Assembly: GCA_036832975.1 (NCBI GenBank)
Contig: DAITQM010000015.1
Span: forward strand, 7,814-71,813
DNA length: 64,000 bases
Source: DAITQM01 sp036832975
Lineage (GTDB): Bacteria; Pseudomonadota; Gammaproteobacteria; Xanthomonadales; Wenzhouxiangellaceae
Reading direction: 5' to 3'
The translations under genes and the position numbers were made by a program. Positions within the stretch are counted from its first letter, which is position 1; every line of letters begins with the position of its first letter. Below the pieces are notes generated by a model. That model searched no databases, had not been told where the DNA came from, and was given only the letters and a program-made list of their open reading frames with translations. This document shows, piece after piece, positions 1-7,502 of this stretch.

Positions 1-365
1 ATCTGAAAATCACCGTGCACCACGCCGATCCGGTCCATGTCATCGCGCCTGAGTCGGTGATCGCGGTCGTGATCACCAACCTGCTCGGCAACGCCGTGCG
101 CTATACACCGGCAGGCGAGGTGAGGTTGCAGCTCGGCGGCGGCGCTTTGCGGATCGAGGATACCGGCCCCGGCTTAAGCAGCGAGGAGTTGCCGCGCGTT
201 TTCGAGCGCCACTACCGCGGCAAGGACAGCGGTGGGAAAGGCGCCGGCCTGGGGTTGGCGATCGTCAAGCGCTTGTGCGAACTGTATGGCTGGCAGGTGC
301 ATTTCGAAACCCCGGCGGCCGGCGGGTTGCGCGTGGTCGTCAGCTTTTACCCGGCGCACCGTTAA
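1..365 (+). CDS. Sensor histidine kinase, C-terminal part (cut by window start)
   Basis: Only the last ~120 residues are present; the frame is open from base 3, so the gene begins upstream of the window. What is seen is a HATPase_c domain: N-box (VVITNLLGNAVRYTP), G1 box (IEDTGPGL) and G2 box (GKGAGLGLAIVKRL). These bind ATP for autophosphorylation of a histidine located earlier in the protein. No sensor or dimerisation region can be seen, so signal and partner regulator are unknown. The GAGLGLAIVKRL form is typical of membrane two-component kinases of the EnvZ/PhoR class. Confidence 0.9.
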   Translation, partial: LKITVHHADPVHVIAPESVIAVVITNLLGNAVRYTPAGEVRLQLGGGALRIEDTGPGLSSEELPRVFERHYRGKDSGGKGAGLGLAIVKRLCELYGWQVHFETPAAGGLRVVVSFYPAHR

Positions 366-431
366 ATTCTTAACCCAATCGGCGTGTGCCGCCGCCTTGC
401 CTCAGGGCGCGCGGTAACCGACAATCCCACC

Positions 432-764
432 ATGTCGTTGATCGCCTGCCTGGCCTGTACCCGCCGCATCTCGCACCTGCACCGACGGTGCCCGCATTGC
501 GGCGCCGACCTTCATTCCCCGGAACAGGCCCGGATCGCCCGGCGCGAACGGCTGCGCCGGAGGCTGCTCTACACCCGGATGGCGAGCTATGCCGGTATCA
601 GTCTCGCCTTGCTCGCCTTTCTGCTCTGGTGGATCCCCGATCAGGGGCGGCTGGAACCCCCGGCGGCGTGGCTCGAGGGGTTGTTCGCCACCGGCCTGGT
701 GCTCTACCTGGCTGGGCGTATCCAGCTCCGGCGCTTGCAGATCCACTGGCGGACGCTGGGATGA
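432..764 (+). CDS. Small zinc-ribbon membrane protein
   Basis: A 110-residue protein of unknown function. The N-terminus carries two CxxC knuckles (CLACTRR and CPHCGAD, about residues 6-27), which should form a zinc ribbon. A basic stretch (RIARRERLRRRLL) precedes two hydrophobic segments (ISLALLAFLLWWIP and GLFATGLVLYLAGRI), so it is probably an inner-membrane protein with the ribbon in the cytoplasm. The ATG at 432 is preferred over an ATG at 384 because the ribbon follows it directly. It lies 66 bp after the kinase gene on the same strand. Confidence 0.6.
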   Translation: MSLIACLACTRRISHLHRRCPHCGADLHSPEQARIARRERLRRRLLYTRMASYAGISLALLAFLLWWIPDQGRLEPPAAWLEGLFATGLVLYLAGRIQLRRLQIHWRTLG

Positions 765-790
765 GCAAAGGCAGATCGGCGCCGGATTAT

Positions 791-941
791 CAGGTTGTTG
801 AAAAAGGGCTCTCCTGCCCTTTTTCAAGTCGCGAGTCCGGTACATGCCCGGACTCGCTCTCGCCGGATCAAGCACTGACGCGCTTGATCCGCGTGCGGAA
901 CATTCCTGTTCCGCCTTAACAGGCTGTTTTTCAACAGCCTG
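791..941 (+). repeat. 151-bp hairpin-chain element, subfamily 1, copy 1
   Basis: Ends are CAGGTTGTTGAAAAA and, inverted, CAGGCTGTTGAAAAA. Inside are five adjacent hairpins with arms TTGAAAAAGGG/CCCTTTTTCAA, GCGAGTCCGG/CCGGACTCGC, GGATCAAGC/GCTTGATCC, GCGGAACA/TGTTCCGC and AACAGGCTGT/ACAGCCTGTT. The direct repeat TTAT flanks both sides (787-790 and 942-945) and is asymmetric, so it is not just an extension of the inverted repeat. The right TTAT contains the stop codon of the minus-strand gene that ends at 942. Confidence 0.85.
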
Positions 942-1463
942 TTATTGGATACGGATGACTTTGACCCGTTTGTTGATCCCGGCAATGCGCAAGACCCACG
1001 AACCGAGCGCGGCGGGCTCGATGGTAATTTCCGGATTTTCGACCGGTTTAACGCCAAGCAGATCCTGCTGCGATTGTTTCCAGACCATGCCGTTGTCGAG
1101 CTTGAACACGGTCTCACCGGTCCAGCCATTGAACGTGCCTTCGATCCGGGCCTTGATCGGTGTCGCCTTGCCGCGGAAATCGTCGAAGCCGCGGCGATCG
1201 CCGCCCGGTCCCTCGATGCCAGCCAGTGCCGCGATCGTCGCCGGATCGGCGTTGCCGATATTGCGCATTTGCAGCCAGCGATTGAGTGCGGCGAGTTCTT
1301 CGGGCGACAGTTTTTGCAGTCCGGCGGCTTCGAATTCCTGCGCTGTCATCCGCTCTTCGAGCGACGAGAACTCCTGCGCAACGGCGGTGGCGGTCAGGAA
1401 AATCAGCGACAAAAAAAACGCAGACCTGGGCGCGCGGCGCGCCCCGCAACAACGGTGGGGCAT
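942..1463 (-). CDS. Secreted protein of unknown function
   Basis: A 173-residue protein with a hydrophobic N-terminal segment (FFLSLIFLTATAVAQ) that looks like a signal peptide cleaved after AVAQ. The middle is charged and helical (EERMTAQEFEAAGLQKLSP). The C-terminal half is beta-rich (TFNGWTGETVFKLDNGMVW) and resembles small SH3-like exported proteins. No catalytic motif is seen. Its ATG overlaps the stop of the preceding minus-strand gene as TGATG, so the two are probably translationally coupled. Its own TAA lies inside the target duplication of a hairpin-chain element. Confidence 0.6.
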   Translation of the reverse strand: MPHRCCGARRAPRSAFFLSLIFLTATAVAQEFSSLEERMTAQEFEAAGLQKLSPEELAALNRWLQMRNIGNADPATIAALAGIEGPGGDRRGFDDFRGKATPIKARIEGTFNGWTGETVFKLDNGMVWKQSQQDLLGVKPVENPEITIEPAALGSWVLRIAGINKRVKVIRIQ

Positions 1464-2485
1464 CAGAGATCCTGTTTATAACGGACGTAAGGCACGCGGC
1501 CGAAAATGCCGTCCAGACCGTCGGCGCGCAGCGCTGCGTTGGTATTGCGATCCGTCCGTTGATCGAGCACATTGCTCGCCCCGACGCTGAACCGGCCGCG
1601 CCACGGCGTCTGCCAACTGAAATAAAGGTTGAAGCCGGTCCAGATATCGCCGCCGGGATCCTGGTTGTCGCGGTATTCACGCCGCACCCCCTCGACGGTG
1701 CTGCTGAAGGCGCCCAATTGCCAGTCGATTTCGAGCCGCGCCTCGCGGCGGACGTCGCTGTCCAGCCACAACGGCGCAAGATCGATGGCCGTCATGGCCT
1801 CGGGTTCCGCCGGATCCAGGTATTCGGCGATACCGAGGCGGGTTTCCAGTCGGCCTAGAGCCCCCAGCCCGAAACCGCTATCGAGCGCCAATGTCAGACC
1901 GCTGCCCGGTGCCGTCCGGTCGCTGTAGGGCAGCATCGCCGCGGCCTCGAACAACGCCGCATTGATGGTGCCCGGCGCAGCGGAGGGTCCGGAGAGATCG
2001 AATGCCTGCACAGTACCGGCACTGCTGTGGAAGGCACCGATTTCGATGCCGAGTCCGGCGGCCGGCTGAAAGTGGGCGTCGGCTTTGAGCGTCGCGGCGA
2101 GCGGCGTGAAGCGGCACCCGGTCGCGGCAAAACCGTGGCGGCCAGGGTGGCCGGAGCGGCACTGGATTTCGCCGACGGCACGCGACCACTCACCGCCGTG
2201 CTCGAGCATCGAAACTTCGAGTGACCACGGCGGCGGGGTGGAGCCGTTCACGGTATCGGCAGCGAGCACGCCGGCAGGCCGGGGCTGGAAGGTCAGAAGC
2301 AGCCGCTGGTTCGGCGCCAGCGGGCTGAATTGCAGCGCGCCCGGCGGTTCGGTCAGGGTGACCGACAGCGGGGCGCTGGGCTCGCCACCGCCCAGCCAAT
2401 CGATGACCGGCTGATCCGCGGCGCGCGCCAGCACCGCGGCCAAAAGGCCGGCGGTGGTCATGATTATCAGTGGCCAGCGATGCAT
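1463..2485 (-). CDS. Putative outer-membrane/secreted protein, TonB-receptor-like C-terminus
   Basis: About 340 residues. The signal peptide is LIIMTTAGLLAAVLARAADQ. The remainder is rich in alternating strands, and the end (FSVGASNVLDQRTDRN ... RVPYVRYKQDL) resembles the last strands of TonB-dependent receptors or porin-like barrels. There is no plug domain and the protein is far shorter than a receptor, so the family is uncertain. I chose the ATG at 2485 because a GGGAGGG lies 12 bp upstream; an ATG at 2497 abuts that sequence. It is the first gene of a two-gene unit with the gene ending at 942. Confidence 0.55.
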   Translation of the reverse strand: MHRWPLIIMTTAGLLAAVLARAADQPVIDWLGGGEPSAPLSVTLTEPPGALQFSPLAPNQRLLLTFQPRPAGVLAADTVNGSTPPPWSLEVSMLEHGGEWSRAVGEIQCRSGHPGRHGFAATGCRFTPLAATLKADAHFQPAAGLGIEIGAFHSSAGTVQAFDLSGPSAAPGTINAALFEAAAMLPYSDRTAPGSGLTLALDSGFGLGALGRLETRLGIAEYLDPAEPEAMTAIDLAPLWLDSDVRREARLEIDWQLGAFSSTVEGVRREYRDNQDPGGDIWTGFNLYFSWQTPWRGRFSVGASNVLDQRTDRNTNAALRADGLDGIFGRVPYVRYKQDL

Positions 2486-2681
2486 CGTGTTTTGCATCCC
2501 TCCCAAGCAACGCACTATTTGATCGCCCATCGTGCCATAAGTTCATGATCGGCCGCAATAGTTTCCTTCCCGTTGGGCCTGTTTTCCAGCGTCGAGGGGC
2601 AATGGACAAGGGATAGGGACCGGGTGGAGGAGTGGGGGACGGGAACGGGGAACGGTATTCCTGATTGGGGTCATTTTTTAA
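2486..2681. other. Intergenic stretch without recognised gene
   Basis: Together with the element at 2682-2832 this makes a 439-bp gap between divergent genes. Apart from the ribosome-binding sequence of the minus-strand gene, I see no open frame with family features, no tRNA-like fold and no convincing promoter hexamers. Confidence 0.4.
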
Positions 2682-2832
2682 CAGGTTGTTGAAAAAGGGC
2701 TCTCCTGCCCTTTTTCAAGTCGCGAGTCCGGTACATGCCCGGACTCGCTCCCGCCGGATCAAGCACTGACGCGCTTGATCCGCGTGCGGAACATCCCTGT
2801 TCCGCCTTAACAGTCTGTTTTTCAACAGCCTG
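2682..2832 (+). repeat. 151-bp hairpin-chain element, subfamily 1, copy 2
   Basis: Nearly identical to the copy at 791-941, differing at only a few positions, mainly in loops or single arm bases. Same five hairpins and same terminal repeats. It is flanked by TTAA on both sides (2678-2681, 2833-2836); because TTAA is palindromic this copy alone cannot tell a target duplication from a longer inverted repeat. It lies between divergent genes, about 90 bp upstream of the thioredoxin-fold gene. Confidence 0.85.
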
Positions 2833-2924
2833 TTAAGGGCTGCAAGGCGCCGGGTCCATCGGTTACACTGCCGAGGGGTACCGCCGTTCGCCGGTTTCGT
2901 TTTTTCAGCCTACAGGAGTGAAGG

Positions 2925-3479
2925 ATGGCACTCGAACACACGCCGCTTTGCGACTTCGGCCGGCCGGCGCCGGATTTCACGTTGCCCGGCGTCGATGGCC
3001 GCGACAGGTCGCTGGCCGAGGTCAAGGGGCCGGGTGGGCTATTGGTAATGTTTATCTGCAATCACTGCCCGTATGTCCAGGCGATCCGCGGTAAGTTGGT
3101 GCGGGACGCGCGCGACCTGCAAGCCCTCGGGGTTGGTGTGGTGGCGATCAACAGCAATGACGCCGCGCAGTACCCGGAAGATTCCTTCGACAATATGATC
3201 GCCGAAGCCCGCCGTTTCGGTTATTCCTTTCCGTACCTGTACGATGAAGACCAGTCCGTGGCGCGCGCCTACGGCGCGGTCTGCACGCCCGATTTTTTCG
3301 GTTACAACCGCGATCTTCAATTGCAATATCGCGGCCGGCTCGATGATGCCGGCGCCAACCCGAATGCCGGTGAGCGACCGCGGGAACTGTACGAGGCCAT
3401 GCGCCAGGTCGCCGAAACCGGCAAGGGGCCGCGCCGGCAGACCGCGTCGATGGGTTGCTCGATCAAGTGGCGTGAGTGA
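2925..3479 (+). CDS. Thioredoxin-fold (AhpC/TSA-type) family protein
   Basis: A 184-residue cytoplasmic protein of the redoxin superfamily. It begins with the typical peroxiredoxin entry (FGRPAPDFTLPGVDGRDRSL). The active-site region reads FICNHCPYVQAIRGKL, so one cysteine (CPYV) sits where thioredoxins have CxxC, and the second cysteine of a CxxC is absent. This NHCPYV form marks a widespread thioredoxin-family group of uncharacterised function, possibly thiol-peroxidase-like. The start has a good AGGAG nine bases upstream. The stop is followed at once by the universal stress protein gene, suggesting a stress-related operon. Confidence 0.85.
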   Translation: MALEHTPLCDFGRPAPDFTLPGVDGRDRSLAEVKGPGGLLVMFICNHCPYVQAIRGKLVRDARDLQALGVGVVAINSNDAAQYPEDSFDNMIAEARRFGYSFPYLYDEDQSVARAYGAVCTPDFFGYNRDLQLQYRGRLDDAGANPNAGERPRELYEAMRQVAETGKGPRRQTASMGCSIKWRE

Positions 3480-3496
3480 GTCGATCAGACGGCGTG

Positions 3497-3949
3497 ATGA
3501 AGACCCCACAAACCGGCCCCGGCGCCGTCCTGGTGGCTTACGATCACAGCGCCGGCAGCCAGCGGGCGCTGGCGCGCGCCGTGGCGCTGGCCCAGGCACT
3601 CCGTTCCGGCCTGCTCATCGCCCATGTCATCGAGTGGTCGCCTTATCGCTTCACGATCCCCGAGGACAACGCTGAACGCCACTTGAGGCGGGAGGCCGAG
3701 ATCGCCGCCGCCGAAAACGAAGTGCTGGCGCCGGCGTGCCGGGTGGCCGACGAGGCGGGGGTTGCGGCCGAGCCGCTCGTTCGCCACGGCCATGTCGCCG
3801 AAACCCTCGCCGCATTGGCGACCGAACGCGGTGCGGCGCTGATCGTCTGCGGCCGCCGCGGGCAAAGCCGGATCCATTCGCTGCTGCTCGGCAGTGTCGC
3901 TACTTCACTGGTGCAGATCAGCCAGGTTCCGGTGCTGGTTGTGCCGTAA
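3497..3949 (+). CDS. Universal stress protein (UspA family)
   Basis: A 150-residue single Usp domain. It opens with the usual strand-helix pattern (VLVAYDHSAGSQRALARAVALAQ) and ends with the ATP-binding signature GRRGQSRIHSLLLGSVATSL followed by VPVLVVP. Such proteins bind ATP or AMP and promote survival under stress; direct targets are rarely known. A GTG at 3476 overlaps the upstream stop and could be the real start, adding seven residues; I list the ATG at 3497 because the core strand begins soon after it. Confidence 0.88.
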   Translation: MKTPQTGPGAVLVAYDHSAGSQRALARAVALAQALRSGLLIAHVIEWSPYRFTIPEDNAERHLRREAEIAAAENEVLAPACRVADEAGVAAEPLVRHGHVAETLAALATERGAALIVCGRRGQSRIHSLLLGSVATSLVQISQVPVLVVP

Positions 3950-3965
3950 GCGGAAATTATTGTCG

Positions 3966-5531
3966 ATGCTTTTCTTCTCCCTGTTCGGCGGCTCGCTGCG
4001 CGGCGGCCGCCGCCCCGGGGTGCTGGTCGCCCTTTCGTTGCTGCTCGCTGGGTGGCCGGGATGGGCCGCGGCGGCGACGCTCGATGAGACGATCGATGCC
4101 GTCGTCTCGCCGGTGACCGATGCGATCTCGGCCTTGATTTTCTATCCTCTGCCCCTGCCTTACACCGCGCAGGGCATCCCGTTTATCGTGTTGTGGTTGG
4201 CGGTCGCGGGACTGTTTTTCACGGTTTATTTCCGGCTGATCAACTTGCGCGCCATGCGCCATGCCTTCGGATTGGTGCGCGGCGTTTACACGCCACCCGA
4301 CGCGGCGGGCGAGGTGACGCATTTCCAGGCGCTGGCGACCGCCTTGTCCGGTACCGTCGGGCTCGGCAACATCGCCGGCGTGGCGATCGCCGTGTCAACC
4401 GGGGGTCCGGGCGCGACGTTCTGGATGATCCTCGCCGGGCTGTTCGGCATGTCGGCCAAATTCGTCGAATGCACGCTGGGCGTCAAGTACCGCAACGAGT
4501 ATGCCAATGGTACGGTCTCGGGCGGCCCGATGTACTACCTCAGCAAGGGGCTGGCGAGCGAATACCCGGCACTGGCCGGTTTCGGCCGGCTGCTCGCCGC
4601 GCTGTTTGCGGTGTTGTGCATCGGCGGGACGCTGGGCGCCGGCGGGATGTTTCAGACCAATCAGGCGTTCAGCCAGGTGCTGGTCGTCACCGGCGGGGCG
4701 GCCAGCCCGCTGGCCGGATACGGCTGGCTGTACGGTATCGCCGTTGCGCTCGTCGTCGGACTGGTGATCATCGGCGGCATCCGCAGCATCGCCCGCGTCA
4801 CCTCGAAACTCGTGCCGCTGATGGCGGTGCTGTACGTCGGCGCCGGATTGTTGGTGATCGGGTTCCACTTTCGGGAGATCCCGTCGGCATTCGAGGCGAT
4901 CGTCACCGGCGCTTTCCGCCCCGCGGGCATCGCCGGCGGGGCGCTCGGTGTGTTGATCCTGGGTTTCCGCCGGGCCGCGTTCTCGAACGAAGCCGGTGTC
5001 GGATCGTCGCCGATCGCGCATTCGGCGGTGCGCACCGATCACCCGGTCACCGAGGGCCTGGTGGCGCTATACGAACCGTTCATCGACACCGTCGTGATCT
5101 GCACGATCACGGCGCTGGTGATCATCCTCACTGGCGCTTACGATCCGACCGGCCAGGTCGAAGGCGTGGCGCTGACTTCGCGGGCGTATGCCACGGTCTT
5201 CGATTGGTTTCCGTTGGCGCTGCTCGTCGCCGTATTGCTGTTCAGTTTCTCGACCACGATCTCGTGGTCGTATTACGGGTTGAAATCGTTGACCTACCTG
5301 ACCGGCGAAAACCGGCGCGTCGAACTGGCTTTCAAGATCGCCGTGATGGTCTCGGTGGTCATCGGTTCGTCGATCAATCTGAAATCGGTGATGGATCTGG
5401 CCGATGCGATGATTTTGGGCATGGCCCTGCCCAACCTGATCGGCGTGTACCTGCTGGCTCCGGTGGTCAGGCGCGAGTTGGCCGGTTATTGGGGGCGCTA
5501 CCGGCGGGGTGAGTTGCAGCGCTACCGGTAA
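3966..5531 (+). CDS. Sodium:alanine symporter family (AGCS) amino-acid transporter
   Basis: About 521 residues with roughly eleven membrane helices. Family signatures are GTVGLGNIAGVAIAV near residue 128 and FSNEAGVGSSPIAHSAVRTD near residue 340. AGCS carriers move alanine or glycine into the cell with sodium. The N-terminus has a hydrophobic leader (LVALSLLLAGWPGWAAAAT) before the first periplasmic segment, as in several family members. An upstream ATG-less extension in frame overlaps the stress-protein gene, so the ATG at 3966, 16 bp after that gene, is chosen. Exact substrate is not visible; an ald gene elsewhere in the window makes alanine plausible. Confidence 0.92.
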   Translation: MLFFSLFGGSLRGGRRPGVLVALSLLLAGWPGWAAAATLDETIDAVVSPVTDAISALIFYPLPLPYTAQGIPFIVLWLAVAGLFFTVYFRLINLRAMRHAFGLVRGVYTPPDAAGEVTHFQALATALSGTVGLGNIAGVAIAVSTGGPGATFWMILAGLFGMSAKFVECTLGVKYRNEYANGTVSGGPMYYLSKGLASEYPALAGFGRLLAALFAVLCIGGTLGAGGMFQTNQAFSQVLVVTGGAASPLAGYGWLYGIAVALVVGLVIIGGIRSIARVTSKLVPLMAVLYVGAGLLVIGFHFREIPSAFEAIVTGAFRPAGIAGGALGVLILGFRRAAFSNEAGVGSSPIAHSAVRTDHPVTEGLVALYEPFIDTVVICTITALVIILTGAYDPTGQVEGVALTSRAYATVFDWFPLALLVAVLLFSFSTTISWSYYGLKSLTYLTGENRRVELAFKIAVMVSVVIGSSINLKSVMDLADAMILGMALPNLIGVYLLAPVVRRELAGYWGRYRRGELQRYR

Positions 5532-5649
5532 GGCAAAATTGACATGTGGGATCGGGAGGCGTAAGCTTAAAAACCGGTCTGTTTCACATTCAAGTGTAAG
5601 CTCATCGCCCGGTGATGCGCTGGGCGTCTGTCACATGGAGGCAGTGGCA

Positions 5650-7257
5650 ATGAACAGATTCCCTATGGCGGTACTCGTGGCGTTGCTGGCGGCGGTCCAG
5701 CCGGCGCTGGCGCAGACTTTTTTTGCACCCCAGGAAGGTCACTGGAAGGTCGAAGGCGAGGATGGCCCGGGCAGCGGCCTGAATCTGACGGTGCAGGGCG
5801 GGAAAATCGGCGTTTCGGTTTTCACCTTCGATCAGGCGGGCGACCGTCGCTGGTTTATCGCCGTTGCTGATCTGGTGGGTAGCCGATTCGAAGCACCGTT
5901 GCAGCGTGCCGAGGGCGGGACCCGCATCCAGGATCCGTTCGCGCCCGGTCAATTGCTGCCGACCGACAAACAACTGACGCTCGATTTTTCGTCGGAAACC
6001 ACCGCGTTGCTGACCCTCGATGGGGTCAGCAAACCGCTGCGTCTTTTGCAGTTCGGCACCGCCGTGACCCGCATCCCGGCGCTGCTCGAAGGAGGTTTCG
6101 AGCGGCAGTTTCCGGATCTCGCCGGCCGCTGGGTGATCTGGGAGCGTAATGCCGAAACCGGCGATCGGCTGCATGCAGTCGAGTTTGAACAGGCGCCCCG
6201 AACGCTCGAAGAGCCTCCTGGGGTAGCGGCCGGCTGGATCGATACGAACGAAGCCGACCCGGAGCGGCGGATCGGGGTGTTTTGTTTTACCTCGCCCGAC
6301 ACGGCTCCAGCCGATACTCCCGATTGCCTGCTGCGTTTGCCGGCGCCCGGCGGCCACCGCGATCTGCCGCTCGCCGCCAACGATATCGGCCTGACCCGTT
6401 TTGCCGCGAAACAGCCGAACCGCGGCGTTGACGGTCTTGAGGTGGTGCTGGCCCACACCCTACGGCTGCCGGTGGCGGCCGACCGGATGCGGCCCGAAAC
6501 CGGTCATTACACGTTGGTCGGCGAGAGTGGCCCCGGCAGCGGTATCAATCTCGTGCCGCGCAGTGAAGTGTTGGGCTTGTCGGTATTCACCTTCGCCGCC
6601 AGCGGCGATGACGAATGGTTTACCGCCGCCGGCGCCTATCCCGGCAGTGCCGGCATTGAGCTGCCGTTGCGCCGCGCGACCGGCGGGACGCCGATCGATG
6701 CGCCATTTGCGCCCGGGGTTTCGGAGGATACCGGGAGCACGATCCGTCTCGACTTCACGTTTCGGAATCGCGGCACGATGGTGATCGACGGGCAGCGCAA
6801 AGAGCTGCAAAAACTGATTTTCGGGGTGCCGGTCAGCGAGTTGCCGTCGTTGACCGAAGGCGGCCAGCCGACCCGCTTCCCGAGTTTGTCGGGCCGTTGG
6901 ATGCTGCTGGCCACCGCCGACGGTAAGGTCACCGATCAGCGCGTGCTCGATCTGGTCCCGGCCGATGCAACGGTTTCCGATCCCCGCTTCACGGAGGCCG
7001 TCGCCTGGCAGAACGGCGAGCAGGCGGTGCCGCGCGACGACGAGATCACCCTGGTCTGCGGCAACGACCGCCTGAGTTTCATCATTCCGTTCAGGCGCTG
7101 CCTGCTGCGCGGCAACGTATTCCCGGCGCTCGGCTTCGGGGAACTGCTCGATTTTTCGCCCGACGAGATCAGCGTGGGCCGCTTCGATATCCCGATCTTC
7201 CAGATTCAGCTCGTCGGTATCCCGACGATCGAGGTCTTCGCGCTCAGAATCGATTAA
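5650..7257 (+). CDS. Secreted protein with two tandem copies of an unrecognised domain
   Basis: A 535-residue protein with signal peptide MAVLVALLAAVQPALAQ. Two copies of a ~150-residue unit follow, around residues 30-180 and 285-435. Each opens with a GHxxxxGExGPGSG(L/I)NL block, continues with SVFTF and (R/E)WF, and carries GGTxIxxPFAPG and GGxxxxFPxLxGRW. The segments between the units contain cysteine pairs. I do not recognise the family. The ATG at 5650 is chosen because of the GGAG at 5637-5640. The TAA stop lies within the target duplication of the downstream hairpin-chain element. Confidence 0.7.
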   Translation: MNRFPMAVLVALLAAVQPALAQTFFAPQEGHWKVEGEDGPGSGLNLTVQGGKIGVSVFTFDQAGDRRWFIAVADLVGSRFEAPLQRAEGGTRIQDPFAPGQLLPTDKQLTLDFSSETTALLTLDGVSKPLRLLQFGTAVTRIPALLEGGFERQFPDLAGRWVIWERNAETGDRLHAVEFEQAPRTLEEPPGVAAGWIDTNEADPERRIGVFCFTSPDTAPADTPDCLLRLPAPGGHRDLPLAANDIGLTRFAAKQPNRGVDGLEVVLAHTLRLPVAADRMRPETGHYTLVGESGPGSGINLVPRSEVLGLSVFTFAASGDDEWFTAAGAYPGSAGIELPLRRATGGTPIDAPFAPGVSEDTGSTIRLDFTFRNRGTMVIDGQRKELQKLIFGVPVSELPSLTEGGQPTRFPSLSGRWMLLATADGKVTDQRVLDLVPADATVSDPRFTEAVAWQNGEQAVPRDDEITLVCGNDRLSFIIPFRRCLLRGNVFPALGFGELLDFSPDEISVGRFDIPIFQIQLVGIPTIEVFALRID

Positions 7258-7408
7258 CAGGCGGTTGAAAAACAGCCTGTTAAGGCGGAACAGGGATGTT
7301 CCGCACGCGGATCAAGCGCGTCAGTGCTTGATCCGGCGAGAGTGAGTCCGGGCATGTACCGGACTCGCGACTTGAAAAAGGGCAGGAGAGCCCTTTTTCA
7401 ACAACCCG
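7258..7408 (-). repeat. 151-bp hairpin-chain element, subfamily 1, copy 3 (inverted)
   Basis: Reverse-complement orientation relative to the copies at 791 and 2682, with the same five hairpins. Flanks are TTAA (7254-7257 and 7409-7412); the left TTAA supplies the stop codon of the preceding gene. The outer end on the right is CCCG instead of CCTG. Together with the element at 9570 it brackets tkt in the same orientation. Confidence 0.85.
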
Positions 7409-7502
7409 TTAACCCGGCGCGGCCGGGCGGCGGCGCCAGCGCGGTGCCTTGCCTTGGCCCGCCACGATCGGCGAAAATAGCGGCTTTGACGCTGGCTCGC
7501 CG

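Noticed and set aside
2678..2836. TTAA flanks taken as proof of a transposition target
   Set aside because: TTAA is its own reverse complement, so at this copy it could be an extension of the inverted repeat; only asymmetric flanks (TTAT, TTAG) were used as evidence.
4193..5512. 439-residue frame within the symporter gene
   Set aside because: Arginine-rich out-of-phase reading of the AGCS transporter; no motif.
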